DNA of 64,000 nt from assembly GCA_003332265.1 (NCBI GenBank), contig QPGA01000010.1, forward strand, positions 1-64,000, written 5' to 3'. Below are positions 42,511 through 50,028 of this stretch, piece after piece (position 1 is the stretch's first letter; the number at the start of each line of letters is the position of its first letter). The stretch comes from Candidatus Accumulibacter meliphilus. GTDB lineage: Bacteria > Pseudomonadota > Gammaproteobacteria > Burkholderiales > Rhodocyclaceae. Made by a program: the position numbers and the translations under genes. The notes beneath the pieces were generated by a model that worked only from the letters and a program-made list of their open reading frames with translations, was not told where the DNA came from and searched no databases.

Positions 42511-43926
42511 TCAGCAGCTGTAGTACAGATCAAACTCGACCGGGTGGGTGGTCATGCGCACCTTGTTGACTTCGTCCATCTTCAGTTCGATGAAGGCGTC
42601 GATCCACTCGTCCGAAAAAACACCGCCACGGGTCAGGAACTCGTGATCCGCGGCAAGCGCGGCGAGCGCCTCTTCCAGGCTGGCGCAAACGGTCGGAATC
42701 TTGGCATCTTCTTCCGGCGGCAGATCGTAGAGGTTCTTGTCAGCCGGCTCACCCGGGTGAATCTTGTTCTGGATACCATCGAGGCCGGCCATCAGCAGCG
42801 CCGCGAAGCACAGATAGGGGTTGGCGATCGGATCGGGGAAGCGCGTTTCGATGCGCCGCGCCTTGTCGGAAGTCACGTGCGGCACGCGAATCGAAGCCGA
42901 ACGGTTCTTGGCCGAGTAAGCGAGCTTGGTCGGCGCCTCGTAGTGCGGCACCAGGCGCTTGTACGAATTGGTACCCGGGTTGGTAATCGCGTTCAGCGCC
43001 TTGGCGTGCTTGATGATGCCGCCAATATAGAACAGGGCCGTTTCCGACAGACCGGCGTAGCCATTGCCAGCAAAGGTGTTCTTGCCGTCTTTCCAGATCG
43101 ACTGGTGAACGTGCATTCCGGAGCCGTTGTCGCCAACGATCGGCTTGGGCATGAAAGTTGCCGTCTTGCCGTACTGATGGGCGACGTTATGCACCACGTA
43201 CTTCAACTGCTGCGTCCAGTCGGCGCGCTTGACCAGCGTGCTGAAGACGGTTCCTATCTCGCACTGGCCGGCAGTGGCGACTTCATGGTGATGCACTTCG
43301 ACCGGCACGCCGATCGACTCCAGGGTCAGCACCATTGCCGAGCGGATGTCGTGCAGGCTATCGACCGGCGGCACCGGGAAATAGCCGCCCTTGACACCCG
43401 GACGGTGGCCAGAGCCGCCGCCACCCTCGGATTTCTCGCCGCTCGACCAGGCCGCTTCATCCGAGTAGATCTTCAGGGAGCAGCCCGACATGTCGACATT
43501 CCAGGCCACCGAGTCGAAGACGAAGAACTCGGGCTCCGGACCGAAATACGCCGTGTCACCGACACCGCTGGCTTTCAGATAGGCTTCGGCACGCTTGGCA
43601 ATCGAGCGCGGATCGCGGTCGTAACCGCGGCCATCGGAGGGATCGACGACGTCGCAGGTGATGACAACGGTCGTTTCGTCGAAGAAGGGGTCGACGTAGG
43701 CGGTACTCGGATCGGGCATCAACTGCATGTCCGAGGCCTGAATTCCCTTCCAGCCGGCGATCGACGAGCCATCGAAAGCGTGGCCATTTTCAAACTTGTC
43801 TTCGTCGAAAGCACTGACCGGCACGGTTACGTGCTGCTCCTTGCCGCGGGTGTCGGTAAAGCGGAAGTCGACGAACTTCGCCTCGTTTTCCTTGACCATG
43901 TTGATCACGTCTTGCGGGCTTGACAT
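42511..43926 (-). CDS. glnA: Glutamine synthetase, type I
   Basis: GlnA makes glutamine from glutamate, ammonium and ATP and forms GOGAT's partner in ammonium assimilation. The 471-residue length is that of dodecameric GSI-beta enzymes. It has the beta-grasp N-terminal domain with [13 protein letters not shown], and the catalytic [11 protein letters not shown] and [17 protein letters not shown]. The conserved Tyr of NLYDLPPEE is the likely adenylylation site, implying GlnE control. Its upstream region has a sigma-54 promoter and two NtrC-type sites, and a strong terminator follows. Confidence 0.99.
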   Translation of the reverse strand: MSSPQDVINMVKENEAKFVDFRFTDTRGKEQHVTVPVSAFDEDKFENGHAFDGSSIAGWKGIQASDMQLMPDPSTAYVDPFFDETTVVITCDVVDPSDGRGYDRDPRSIAKRAEAYLKASGVGDTAYFGPEPEFFVFDSVAWNVDMSGCSLKIYSDEAAWSSGEKSEGGGGSGHRPGVKGGYFPVPPVDSLHDIRSAMVLTLESIGVPVEVHHHEVATAGQCEIGTVFSTLVKRADWTQQLKYVVHNVAHQYGKTATFMPKPIVGDNGSGMHVHQSIWKDGKNTFAGNGYAGLSETALFYIGGIIKHAKALNAITNPGTNSYKRLVPHYEAPTKLAYSAKNRSASIRVPHVTSDKARRIETRFPDPIANPYLCFAALLMAGLDGIQNKIHPGEPADKNLYDLPPEEDAKIPTVCASLEEALAALAADHEFLTRGGVFSDEWIDAFIELKMDEVNKVRMTTHPVEFDLYYSC

Positions 43927-43993
43927 TGCAAAGTCTCCTGAACAGGTGCCGGCTCAACCGGCGGCAGTAGAAAATAGGTACGAGGGAGATGAG

Positions 43994-44009
43994 AGCAGAA
44001 AACGTGCCA
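43994..44009 (-). promoter_or_regulatory. Sigma-54 promoter of glnA
   Basis: On the minus strand the sequence is TGGCACG-TTTT-CTGCT, matching the -24/-12 consensus TGGCACG-N4-TTGCW at all but one position. It ends 67 nt upstream of the glnA start. This position and the nearby NtrC-type palindromes support it. Confidence 0.85.
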
Positions 44010-44071
44010 GCCCATGCCCTGCGGGGGTTTTATTGTGCCACAAGCCAATTGAGCGTTCTTGGGCTTTTTTT

Positions 44072-44088
44072 TGCACCATAGCGGTGCA
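44072..44088 (-). promoter_or_regulatory. NtrC binding site 1 (glnA)
   Basis: A perfect palindrome TGCACC-N5-GGTGCA, equal to the NtrC consensus. Its centre lies about 96 bp upstream of the predicted glnA transcription start. Confidence 0.85.
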
Positions 44089-44102
44089 TTAGCCCTAAGG
44101 AA

Positions 44103-44119
44103 CGCACTCCGCAGGTGCG
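44103..44119 (-). promoter_or_regulatory. NtrC binding site 2 (glnA)
   Basis: CGCACT-N5-GGTGCG differs from the NtrC core GCACC-N5-GGTGC by one base. Its centre is 31 bp from site 1, about three helical turns, similar to the paired enhancer sites of enterobacterial glnA. Confidence 0.7.
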
Positions 44120-44233
44120 CACCAGCCGCACTCCTAAGCGCTCGCGCCGCAGCGTCCCGCGCGCGAGGGAACGGTCAAGGACCGCTTCTCGGTTTATACT
44201 GCGCTCCTCGTGCAACGACACTCGGTGGGCACC

Positions 44234-44683
44234 ATGGGAAGATTGACCGATCTGCTGCAACTGGCTCAGGAACGCGGACGCGAGCTGGGTCTCCCCTACG
44301 CGGGCGCCCTGACGCCGCAGGAAGCGAACGAGGTATGGCAACTGGCACCGGGAGCCAAGCTGGTCGACGTGCGCACGCGCGCCGAGCGGGATTGGGTCGG
44401 GCGCATTCCCGGCGCCATCGAGATCGAGTGGCAGAGTTACCCCGACAACAAGCCGAACCTCCACTTCCTGGCGCAACTCAAGCAACAGGTCGATCGCGAA
44501 GCCCTGTTGATGTTCATCTGCCGCAGCGGGGCACGTTCCCACAATGCGGCGGCACTGGCCAGCAAAGAAGCGCAGGCCGATTGCTACAACGTGCTCGAGG
44601 GCTTCGAGGGCGACAAGGACGCGCACGCCCAGCGCGGCAAGATCGGAGGCTGGCGCCACGCCGGCCTGCCCTGGCGTAGCTGA
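44234..44683 (+). CDS. Rhodanese-like domain protein
   Basis: A 149-residue single-domain rhodanese (about 25-145). Visible features are AKLVDVRTRAERDWVGRIPGA and the active-site loop CRSGARS with the sulfur-carrying Cys. Rhodaneses transfer sulfane sulfur; the acceptor here is unknown. I prefer the ATG at 44234, which follows GGTGG, over a GTG at 44210 that would add eight residues. It is divergent from glnA and lies 71 nt upstream of nadA in the same direction. Supplying sulfur for the NadA iron-sulfur cluster is an attractive but unproven idea. Confidence 0.85.
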   Translation: MGRLTDLLQLAQERGRELGLPYAGALTPQEANEVWQLAPGAKLVDVRTRAERDWVGRIPGAIEIEWQSYPDNKPNLHFLAQLKQQVDREALLMFICRSGARSHNAAALASKEAQADCYNVLEGFEGDKDAHAQRGKIGGWRHAGLPWRS

Positions 44684-44754
44684 ACTTTTTTCCGCGAGCC
44701 CGGTCTGGGCTCTGTGCGATTGCCCCGCGTATCCGAGTGTGCGAGTACCCGAAC

Positions 44755-45852
44755 ATGCCAACAGCCACCATCAATTTCGACAAATTCAACCAGTTGCAGG
44801 ACGACGCCTGTCATCAGCGCATTCGCGCTGCCCGCGAACGGCTCGGCAACAAGGCGGTACTGCTCTGCCACCACTACCAGCGCGCCGACGTCTATCAGTA
44901 CGCCGACCTCACCGGTGACTCGCTGAAACTCGCGCGCCTGGCCTCGCAAACCGACGCCCAGTACATCATTTTCTGCGGCGTGCATTTCATGGCCGAAGTC
45001 GCCGACATCATGTCGAAACCGGAGCAGACGGCCATTCTCCCCGACCTCGCCGCTGGCTGCTCGATGGCCGACATGGCCAATCTCGCCAAGGTCGAACGTT
45101 GCTGGCGGGAACTCGGCGAAGTGCTCGACGTCGAGCAGCAGGTGACGCCGGTGACCTACATCAACTCGGCCGCCGATCTCAAGGCCTTCTGCGGCGCCCG
45201 CGGCGGCATCGTGTGCACCTCGTCGAACGCCGGGACGATTGCCACCTGGGCCTTCGGGCGTCGCGAAAAGATCCTTTTCTTCCCCGACCAGCATCTCGGG
45301 CGCTGGACCGGCCACAAAATGGGCATCGCCCTCGACGAGATGGAAGTCTGGGACCCCGACCTCGAAATGGGCGGTCTCAGCGCCGAGCAGATCCAGCGCG
45401 CAAAACTGCTGCTCTGGAAAGGGCATTGCTCGGTGCACCAGATGTTCCAGCCGGCACACATCCTGCGTTTTCGCAACCAGTATCCGGACGGACTGGTCAT
45501 TTCGCACCCCGAATGCAGCTTCGAAGTCTGTCGTCAGTCGGACTTTGTCGGCTCGACCGAACACATCGTCCGCACCATCAAGGAAGCCAGCCCGAATACC
45601 CGCTGGCTGGTCGGCACCGAACTGAACCTGGTCAATCGCCTGGCCGAAGAAGTCCGGCACGAAGGAAAGATCGTCCAGTTCATGGCACCGACCGTGTGCA
45701 TGTGTTCGACCATGCAACGCATCGACCCGCAGCATCTGGCATGGACCCTGGAGAATCTGGCCGACGGCAAGGTGGTCAACCCGATCCGGGTTCCCGAGCA
45801 CGAGGCCGAATTGGCGCGCGTGGCGCTGGAACGGATGCTCGCCGTATCCTGA
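44755..45852 (+). CDS. nadA: Quinolinate synthase
   Basis: NadA condenses iminoaspartate with dihydroxyacetone phosphate to quinolinate in NAD synthesis, using an oxygen-sensitive 4Fe-4S cluster held by three Cys. The 365-residue product starts MPTATINFDKFNQLQD; a GTG six codons upstream is an alternative. Conserved parts include LLCHHYQRADVYQYADLTGDS, FCGVHFMAE, VCTSSNAGT, HPECSFEVCRQSDFVGST and the TVCMCSTMQRIDPQHL segment. nadB and nadC are not in the window. Confidence 0.97.
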   Translation: MPTATINFDKFNQLQDDACHQRIRAARERLGNKAVLLCHHYQRADVYQYADLTGDSLKLARLASQTDAQYIIFCGVHFMAEVADIMSKPEQTAILPDLAAGCSMADMANLAKVERCWRELGEVLDVEQQVTPVTYINSAADLKAFCGARGGIVCTSSNAGTIATWAFGRREKILFFPDQHLGRWTGHKMGIALDEMEVWDPDLEMGGLSAEQIQRAKLLLWKGHCSVHQMFQPAHILRFRNQYPDGLVISHPECSFEVCRQSDFVGSTEHIVRTIKEASPNTRWLVGTELNLVNRLAEEVRHEGKIVQFMAPTVCMCSTMQRIDPQHLAWTLENLADGKVVNPIRVPEHEAELARVALERMLAVS

Positions 45853-45881
45853 CACTCTGGGCTCGCCAGCCCGAACCAGAT

Positions 45882-46292
45882 ATGACCGCCGACCCGCACC
45901 CGACTTCCCGCCGCCTGCGCATCTTCGGCATCAGGAATTGCGACACCATGAAGAAAGCCTTTACCTGGCTGAACGATCATGGCCTCGCTTTCGACTTCGT
46001 GGACTACCGCCAGCAAGGGATCAGCGCACAGCAGCTCGCCGCGTGGAGCCAGCGCTGCGACTGGAAGCTGCTGCTCAACACCCGCGGCACGACGTGGCGA
46101 AAGCTCGCCGAAGAACAGCGCCGCGACATCGACGAAAGCCGGGCGCTGCAGCTGATGGCGGCGCACCCGAGCCTGATCAAGCGACCGGTGATCGATTGCG
46201 GCGAGCACCTGCTGGTCGGCTTCGATCGCCAACGCTATGCCAGCGAGTTGATGGCCTTGATGGAATTCCCGGAATCCACGGAAACAGAATGA
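45882..46292 (+). CDS. YffB/ArsC-Spx-family glutaredoxin-like protein
   Basis: A 136-residue thioredoxin-fold protein. The core motif GIRNCDTMKKAFTWL has the single Cys typical of the YffB branch of the ArsC/Spx family. RGTTWRKL and SLIKRPVIDCGEHLLVGFD complete the family pattern. Despite the annotation often given, arsenate reduction is unlikely for this branch; the physiological role is not established. The ATG lies 29 nt after nadA and the stop codon overlaps the hslO start (ATGA). Confidence 0.9.
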   Translation: MTADPHPTSRRLRIFGIRNCDTMKKAFTWLNDHGLAFDFVDYRQQGISAQQLAAWSQRCDWKLLLNTRGTTWRKLAEEQRRDIDESRALQLMAAHPSLIKRPVIDCGEHLLVGFDRQRYASELMALMEFPESTETE

Positions 46293-47164
46293 TTAACGAC
46301 ACCCTCTGCCGCTTTCTGCTCGAAGAGCTCGACATTACCGGGGCCGTCGTCCGCCTGGGTTCTGCCTGGCAACAGATGCTCGACCAACGCGACTATCCGG
46401 CGCCGGTCGCCTGCCTGCTTGGCGAAATGACCGCCACCACCCTATTGCTCGGCGACAAGCTCAAACAAGCCGGCCGGCTGAGCATCCAGCTGCGCGGAAA
46501 CGGCGCAGTCTCGCTGCTGGTCATCGACTGCAACGAACAGTTGCAGATCCGCGGCATGGCCAAAAGCTCCGCCGCAATCGAAGACGGCTCGGCGGCCGAG
46601 CTGCTCGGCGACGGGCAGCTGCAACTGGTACTGGACATGCCGTCGATGCGCGAGCCCTACCAAAGCATCGTGCCGCTGGCCGGCGACAGCATTGCCGAAA
46701 TCTTCGAGCACTACCTGGCGCAGTCCGAGCAGTTGCCGGCACGCCTGTTTCTCGCCGCTGCCGCCGACGGCGCAGCCGGGCTCTTCCTGCAGCGACTGCC
46801 GACCGCAGAGCAGCGCGATGCCGACGGCTGGACGCGCATCGAAGCGCTCGCCGCAACGGTCAAGCCGAGCGAGCTGCTCTCGCTGCCCGCCGAAGAACTG
46901 CTGCGGCGTCTCTTTGGCGAAGAAACGCTGCGCCTGTTCCCTGCCCGACCGGTCACCCACAACTGCCCCGAAGACTGGGAAAAAGTACGTTCGATGCTGC
47001 TTTCGCTCGGCCGCGAAGAGGTCTATGCGGCGCTCCAGGAGCAGGGCGAAGTGCTCATCAAGGACGACATCTGCAATCGCCAATACCGCTTCGACGCCCA
47101 GGCCATCGACCAACTTTTCGCTGCCCCTCCGTCCGCAGCCGATACGCCACCGACCGTCCACTGA
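46289..47164 (+). CDS. hslO: Hsp33 family molecular chaperone with altered zinc-binding cysteines
   Basis: Hsp33 is a redox-switched holdase that protects unfolding proteins during oxidative stress. The 291-residue protein opens with DTLCRFLLEELDITGAVVRL and has GNGAVSLLVIDCNEQLQIRG, both typical. The C-terminal redox domain is recognisable from SMLLSLGREEVYAALQEQGE and CNRQYRFDAQ. However, the usual C-x-C is N-C-P-E and the usual C-x-x-C is D-D-I-C, so only two of four zinc ligands remain. The redox switch may therefore differ or be lost. It is translationally coupled to the preceding YffB-like gene. Confidence 0.93.
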   Translation: MINDTLCRFLLEELDITGAVVRLGSAWQQMLDQRDYPAPVACLLGEMTATTLLLGDKLKQAGRLSIQLRGNGAVSLLVIDCNEQLQIRGMAKSSAAIEDGSAAELLGDGQLQLVLDMPSMREPYQSIVPLAGDSIAEIFEHYLAQSEQLPARLFLAAAADGAAGLFLQRLPTAEQRDADGWTRIEALAATVKPSELLSLPAEELLRRLFGEETLRLFPARPVTHNCPEDWEKVRSMLLSLGREEVYAALQEQGEVLIKDDICNRQYRFDAQAIDQLFAAPPSAADTPPTVH

Positions 47165-47181
47165 TTGCGGCAAGGCAAGGC

Positions 47182-48600
47182 TCAGAGCACCTTGCCGGGA
47201 TTCATCAAGCCCTGCGGATCCAGAGTACGCTTGATGGCGCGCATCATCTCCATCTCCACCGGGCTCTTGTAGCGCAAGAGCTCTTCACGCTTCAGTTGCC
47301 CGATGCCGTGTTCGGCGCTGATGCTGCCGCCGAGCGCGTGCACCAGCTCATAAACGATGCGGTTGACGGCCGGCTGCGCGGCGATGAAGACGGCGTTCGC
47401 GCCGGCTGCCGCTTGCGACTGGTTGTAATGCAGGTTGCCGTCGCCGAGGTGCCCGAAAGCGACGATGCGGATGTCGGGAAAAGCGTGCGCGAGCTCGCGG
47501 CCGGCGCGCTCGACGAACTCCGGAATGCGCGAAATCGGTACCGAGACGTCGTGCTTGATACTCAGCCCCTCGATTTTCTGCGCTTCGCCGATATTCTCGC
47601 GCAAGGCCCACAGACGCTGCGCCTGCTCGCCGCTCTGCGCGACGACCGCGTCACTGATCATGCCGCTTTCCAGGGCTTCGCCAAGAAAAGCCTCGAACGC
47701 TTGCCGTCGCGACTGATCGTCGTCGCCGCCCGAGAGCTCGACGAGCAGATGCCAGGGGCTTGCCGAGAAGCCGCCCTTGGCCGTCGGAAAATGCTTGCGG
47801 ACCAGGCCGAGAGCGACGTCCGAGACCAGCTCGCAGGCGGTCAGCAGGGCGCCGAAGCGGGCCTGCAAGTCACCAAGCAGACGCACCGCCAGCGCCGGCG
47901 AGGCAATCGCCAACCAGGCCGTCGCCGTTGCCCGTGGCAGGGGAAAGAGCTTCAGAACTGCGGCCGTGATGATCCCCAGCGTACCTTCGGCGCCGATGAA
48001 CAAGTGTTTCAGATCGTAGCCGGTGTTGTCCTTGCGTAGACCACGCAAGCCATCCCAGATCTCGCCACTGGGCAGCACCACTTCCAGGCCCAGGGTCAAT
48101 TCACGGGTATTGCCGTAGCGCAGGACCTGCACCCCGCCGGCGTTGGTCGACAGATTGCCGCCGATCTGACAGCTTCCCTCGGCAGCCAGCGACAGGGGAA
48201 ACAGGCGTCCGGCCTGCGCCGCCGCCTCCTGCAAGGTCTGCAACACACAGCCGGCCTCGACGGTCATGGTGTTATTTTCCGGATCGATCGCCCGCAGCCG
48301 CCTGAGCCGACTCAGGCTGATCAGCACCGCCTCGCCTTCCGGTCCCGGCGTCGCCGCGCCACAAAGGCTGGTATTGCCGCCCTGCGGCACCATCGCCACG
48401 CCGGCCTGCGCACAGGCGCGGACCACCGCCGCCACCTCCGCGGTGGTGGCCGGACGCAGCACACAAATGGCGGCACCGCGATAACGTCCACGCCAGTCGC
48501 CGAGATGGGCGGACATCGCTTCGTCGGTGGTCAAAACCTGCTCGGTGCCGATGACTTCGGCAAGCCGGCTGAGCAGAGACGCATGATGGGCAGATTTCAC
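47182..48600 (-). CDS. FAD-linked oxidase (D-lactate / glycolate / D-2-hydroxyglutarate dehydrogenase type)
   Basis: A 472-residue protein of the GlcD/D2HGDH group. The GTG start at 48600 follows GAGGAACTGCA; longer in-frame extensions are GC-rich and not conserved in character. The FAD-binding type 4 domain (about 35-220) has VLRPATTAEVAAVVRACA and PQGGNTSLCGAATP. The FAD oxidase C-terminal domain ends with ISAEHGIGQLKREELLRYK and RTLDPQGLMNPGKVL. The 2-hydroxyacid oxidised cannot be told. It has no 4Fe-4S partner next to it, so it is probably a soluble single-subunit enzyme. Confidence 0.9.
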   Translation of the reverse strand: MKSAHHASLLSRLAEVIGTEQVLTTDEAMSAHLGDWRGRYRGAAICVLRPATTAEVAAVVRACAQAGVAMVPQGGNTSLCGAATPGPEGEAVLISLSRLRRLRAIDPENNTMTVEAGCVLQTLQEAAAQAGRLFPLSLAAEGSCQIGGNLSTNAGGVQVLRYGNTRELTLGLEVVLPSGEIWDGLRGLRKDNTGYDLKHLFIGAEGTLGIITAAVLKLFPLPRATATAWLAIASPALAVRLLGDLQARFGALLTACELVSDVALGLVRKHFPTAKGGFSASPWHLLVELSGGDDDQSRRQAFEAFLGEALESGMISDAVVAQSGEQAQRLWALRENIGEAQKIEGLSIKHDVSVPISRIPEFVERAGRELAHAFPDIRIVAFGHLGDGNLHYNQSQAAAGANAVFIAAQPAVNRIVYELVHALGGSISAEHGIGQLKREELLRYKSPVEMEMMRAIKRTLDPQGLMNPGKVL

Positions 48601-49007
48601 TGCAGTTCCTCGGGCAGGCAAACGACAGACAGGTAAACACTTCACTTTGCCGACGCCAGCGCGTCGCTGAATGCTTGGGCGATCGCTGCGCCGATCACCG
48701 GACAGCCTTGCTGATTGTACGGCTCTGCGAGCCGCTTGGCTGCAAACGGGGCCGGCCTGCGAGGCGACCGCTGCGCTCCGCGCTTGACAGAATGCGCGTC
48801 GAACCGACAGACTCCGGAAAGGCTTGCACTCGTTCGACGAGGATCGTCCGGCCTGGCAACATGGCTCTTTGATCGGCGCGGCAGCAGGTGCGAGGATTCG
48901 TGCCCCGGCCCGCGCTTTCCGCCCTCCGGGCATTTTCCTCTCGAAGCTGCAGCCGCCTTGCCAGCACAGGGGCAAGAGTCAGCCGCAGCTCTCTCCGACG
49001 CCGCTCC
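48601..49007. other. Intergenic region upstream of glk
   Basis: This 407-bp divergent gap has no recognisable gene. A perfect TTGACA at 48784-48789 points toward glk but lacks a good -10. A minus-strand frame ending near 48642 reads like an enzyme C-terminus (GCPVIGAAIAQAFSDAL) but has no conserved upstream domain, so a decayed fragment cannot be excluded. Confidence 0.4.
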
Positions 49008-50003
49008 ATGAACTCCCCTTCCCCTTCCCCCGCTGCCACCGCTTCCACCGCGCTGCTGGTCGCCGACATCGGTGGCACCCGCGCGCGCTTCGCCCTGCTC
49101 GACGAGAGCGGCGCGCCGCAGCTGGTGCGCATTCTCGCCGTCGCCGACTTTGCCGGCCCGATCGAGGCCATCGAGGCCTATCTCGCCGAGGTCGCCTGCC
49201 CTCGATTGCGCGCCGCTGCAATCGCCCTGGCGGCGCCGGTCCATGAACCGGTGATCCGCCTGACCAACGCCGCGTGGACTTTCTCGCGCGACGAGATCCA
49301 GTCGCGCCTCGGGCTGCATCGCCTGCTCCTGCTCAACGACTTCACCGCCCTGGCACTGTCCCTGCCGCGGCTTGCGGCGAGCGACCTGCGCCAGGTCGGC
49401 GGCGGGCGCAGCGTTGCGCTGGCAGCCAAGGCCGTACTCGGCCCCGGCACCGGCCTCGGGGTTTCCGGCCTGCTCTGCGATCGCGGCCACTGGCTGGCCC
49501 TGAGCGGCGAAGGCGGACACTGCTCGCTGGCACCCGCCGACGGGCGCGAGGCGGCGATTCTCGGCCTCGCCTGGCGGGAACTGCAGCACGTCTCGGCCGA
49601 GCGACTGCTTTCCGGAAGCGGCCTGCCGCTGCTCAATCGCCTAGTCGCCGAAGTCGACGGCCGGGCCAGCGAAACCCTGAGCACCGTCGAGATCGTCAGC
49701 CGCGCGCTGGCCAACGAAGACGTCCAGTGCAGCGCAGTGCTCGACACCTTCTGCGCGATGCTCGGCTCGCTGGCCGGGAATCTGGCGCTGACCCTGGGCG
49801 CCCAGGGTGGCGTCTATATCGGCGGTGGTATTATTCCTCGCCTCGGCGAGCGCTTCGAGCGATCACCCTTTCGCGCCCGCTTCGAGACCAAGGGCCGCTT
49901 CGCTGCCTACTTGGCCGCAATCCCGACCTATGTAATGCTCTCGCCTACGCCAGCCTTGCTGGGCGCCGCCCATGCCCTGGCCGAAAGTGAGCATGGCCTG
50001 TGA
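49008..50003 (+). CDS. glk: Glucokinase
   Basis: Glk phosphorylates glucose with ATP, here feeding glucose released from glycogen debranching into glycolysis. The 331-residue product starts MNSPSPSPAATASTALLVAD. It has the phosphate-1 loop LLVADIGGTRARFALLDE, the glucose-binding LNDFTALALSL, GPGTGLGVSGLL, EGGHCSLAP and the C-terminal GGVYIGGGIIPRL, all of the bacterial Glk (non-ROK) family. It is the first gene of the glycogen block, and glgP begins 25 nt downstream. Confidence 0.95.
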   Translation: MNSPSPSPAATASTALLVADIGGTRARFALLDESGAPQLVRILAVADFAGPIEAIEAYLAEVACPRLRAAAIALAAPVHEPVIRLTNAAWTFSRDEIQSRLGLHRLLLLNDFTALALSLPRLAASDLRQVGGGRSVALAAKAVLGPGTGLGVSGLLCDRGHWLALSGEGGHCSLAPADGREAAILGLAWRELQHVSAERLLSGSGLPLLNRLVAEVDGRASETLSTVEIVSRALANEDVQCSAVLDTFCAMLGSLAGNLALTLGAQGGVYIGGGIIPRLGERFERSPFRARFETKGRFAAYLAAIPTYVMLSPTPALLGAAHALAESEHGL

Positions 50004-50028
50004 AACCTACTACTGGAGTACTTCCCTG

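Noticed and set aside
44035..44040. Second TGGCAC near glnA as another sigma-54 promoter
   Set aside because: There is no GC-containing -12 element at the required distance on the minus strand; the element at 43994-44009 is better.
45882..46292. Arsenate reductase ArsC
   Set aside because: It belongs to the YffB branch with a single-Cys NCDT motif, has no ars neighbours, and lacks the pattern of true arsenate reductases.
48642..49589. Minus-strand frame across the glk upstream gap and into glk
   Set aside because: Only the last 20 or so residues look protein-like; most of it is antisense to glk. Mentioned as a possible decayed fragment only.
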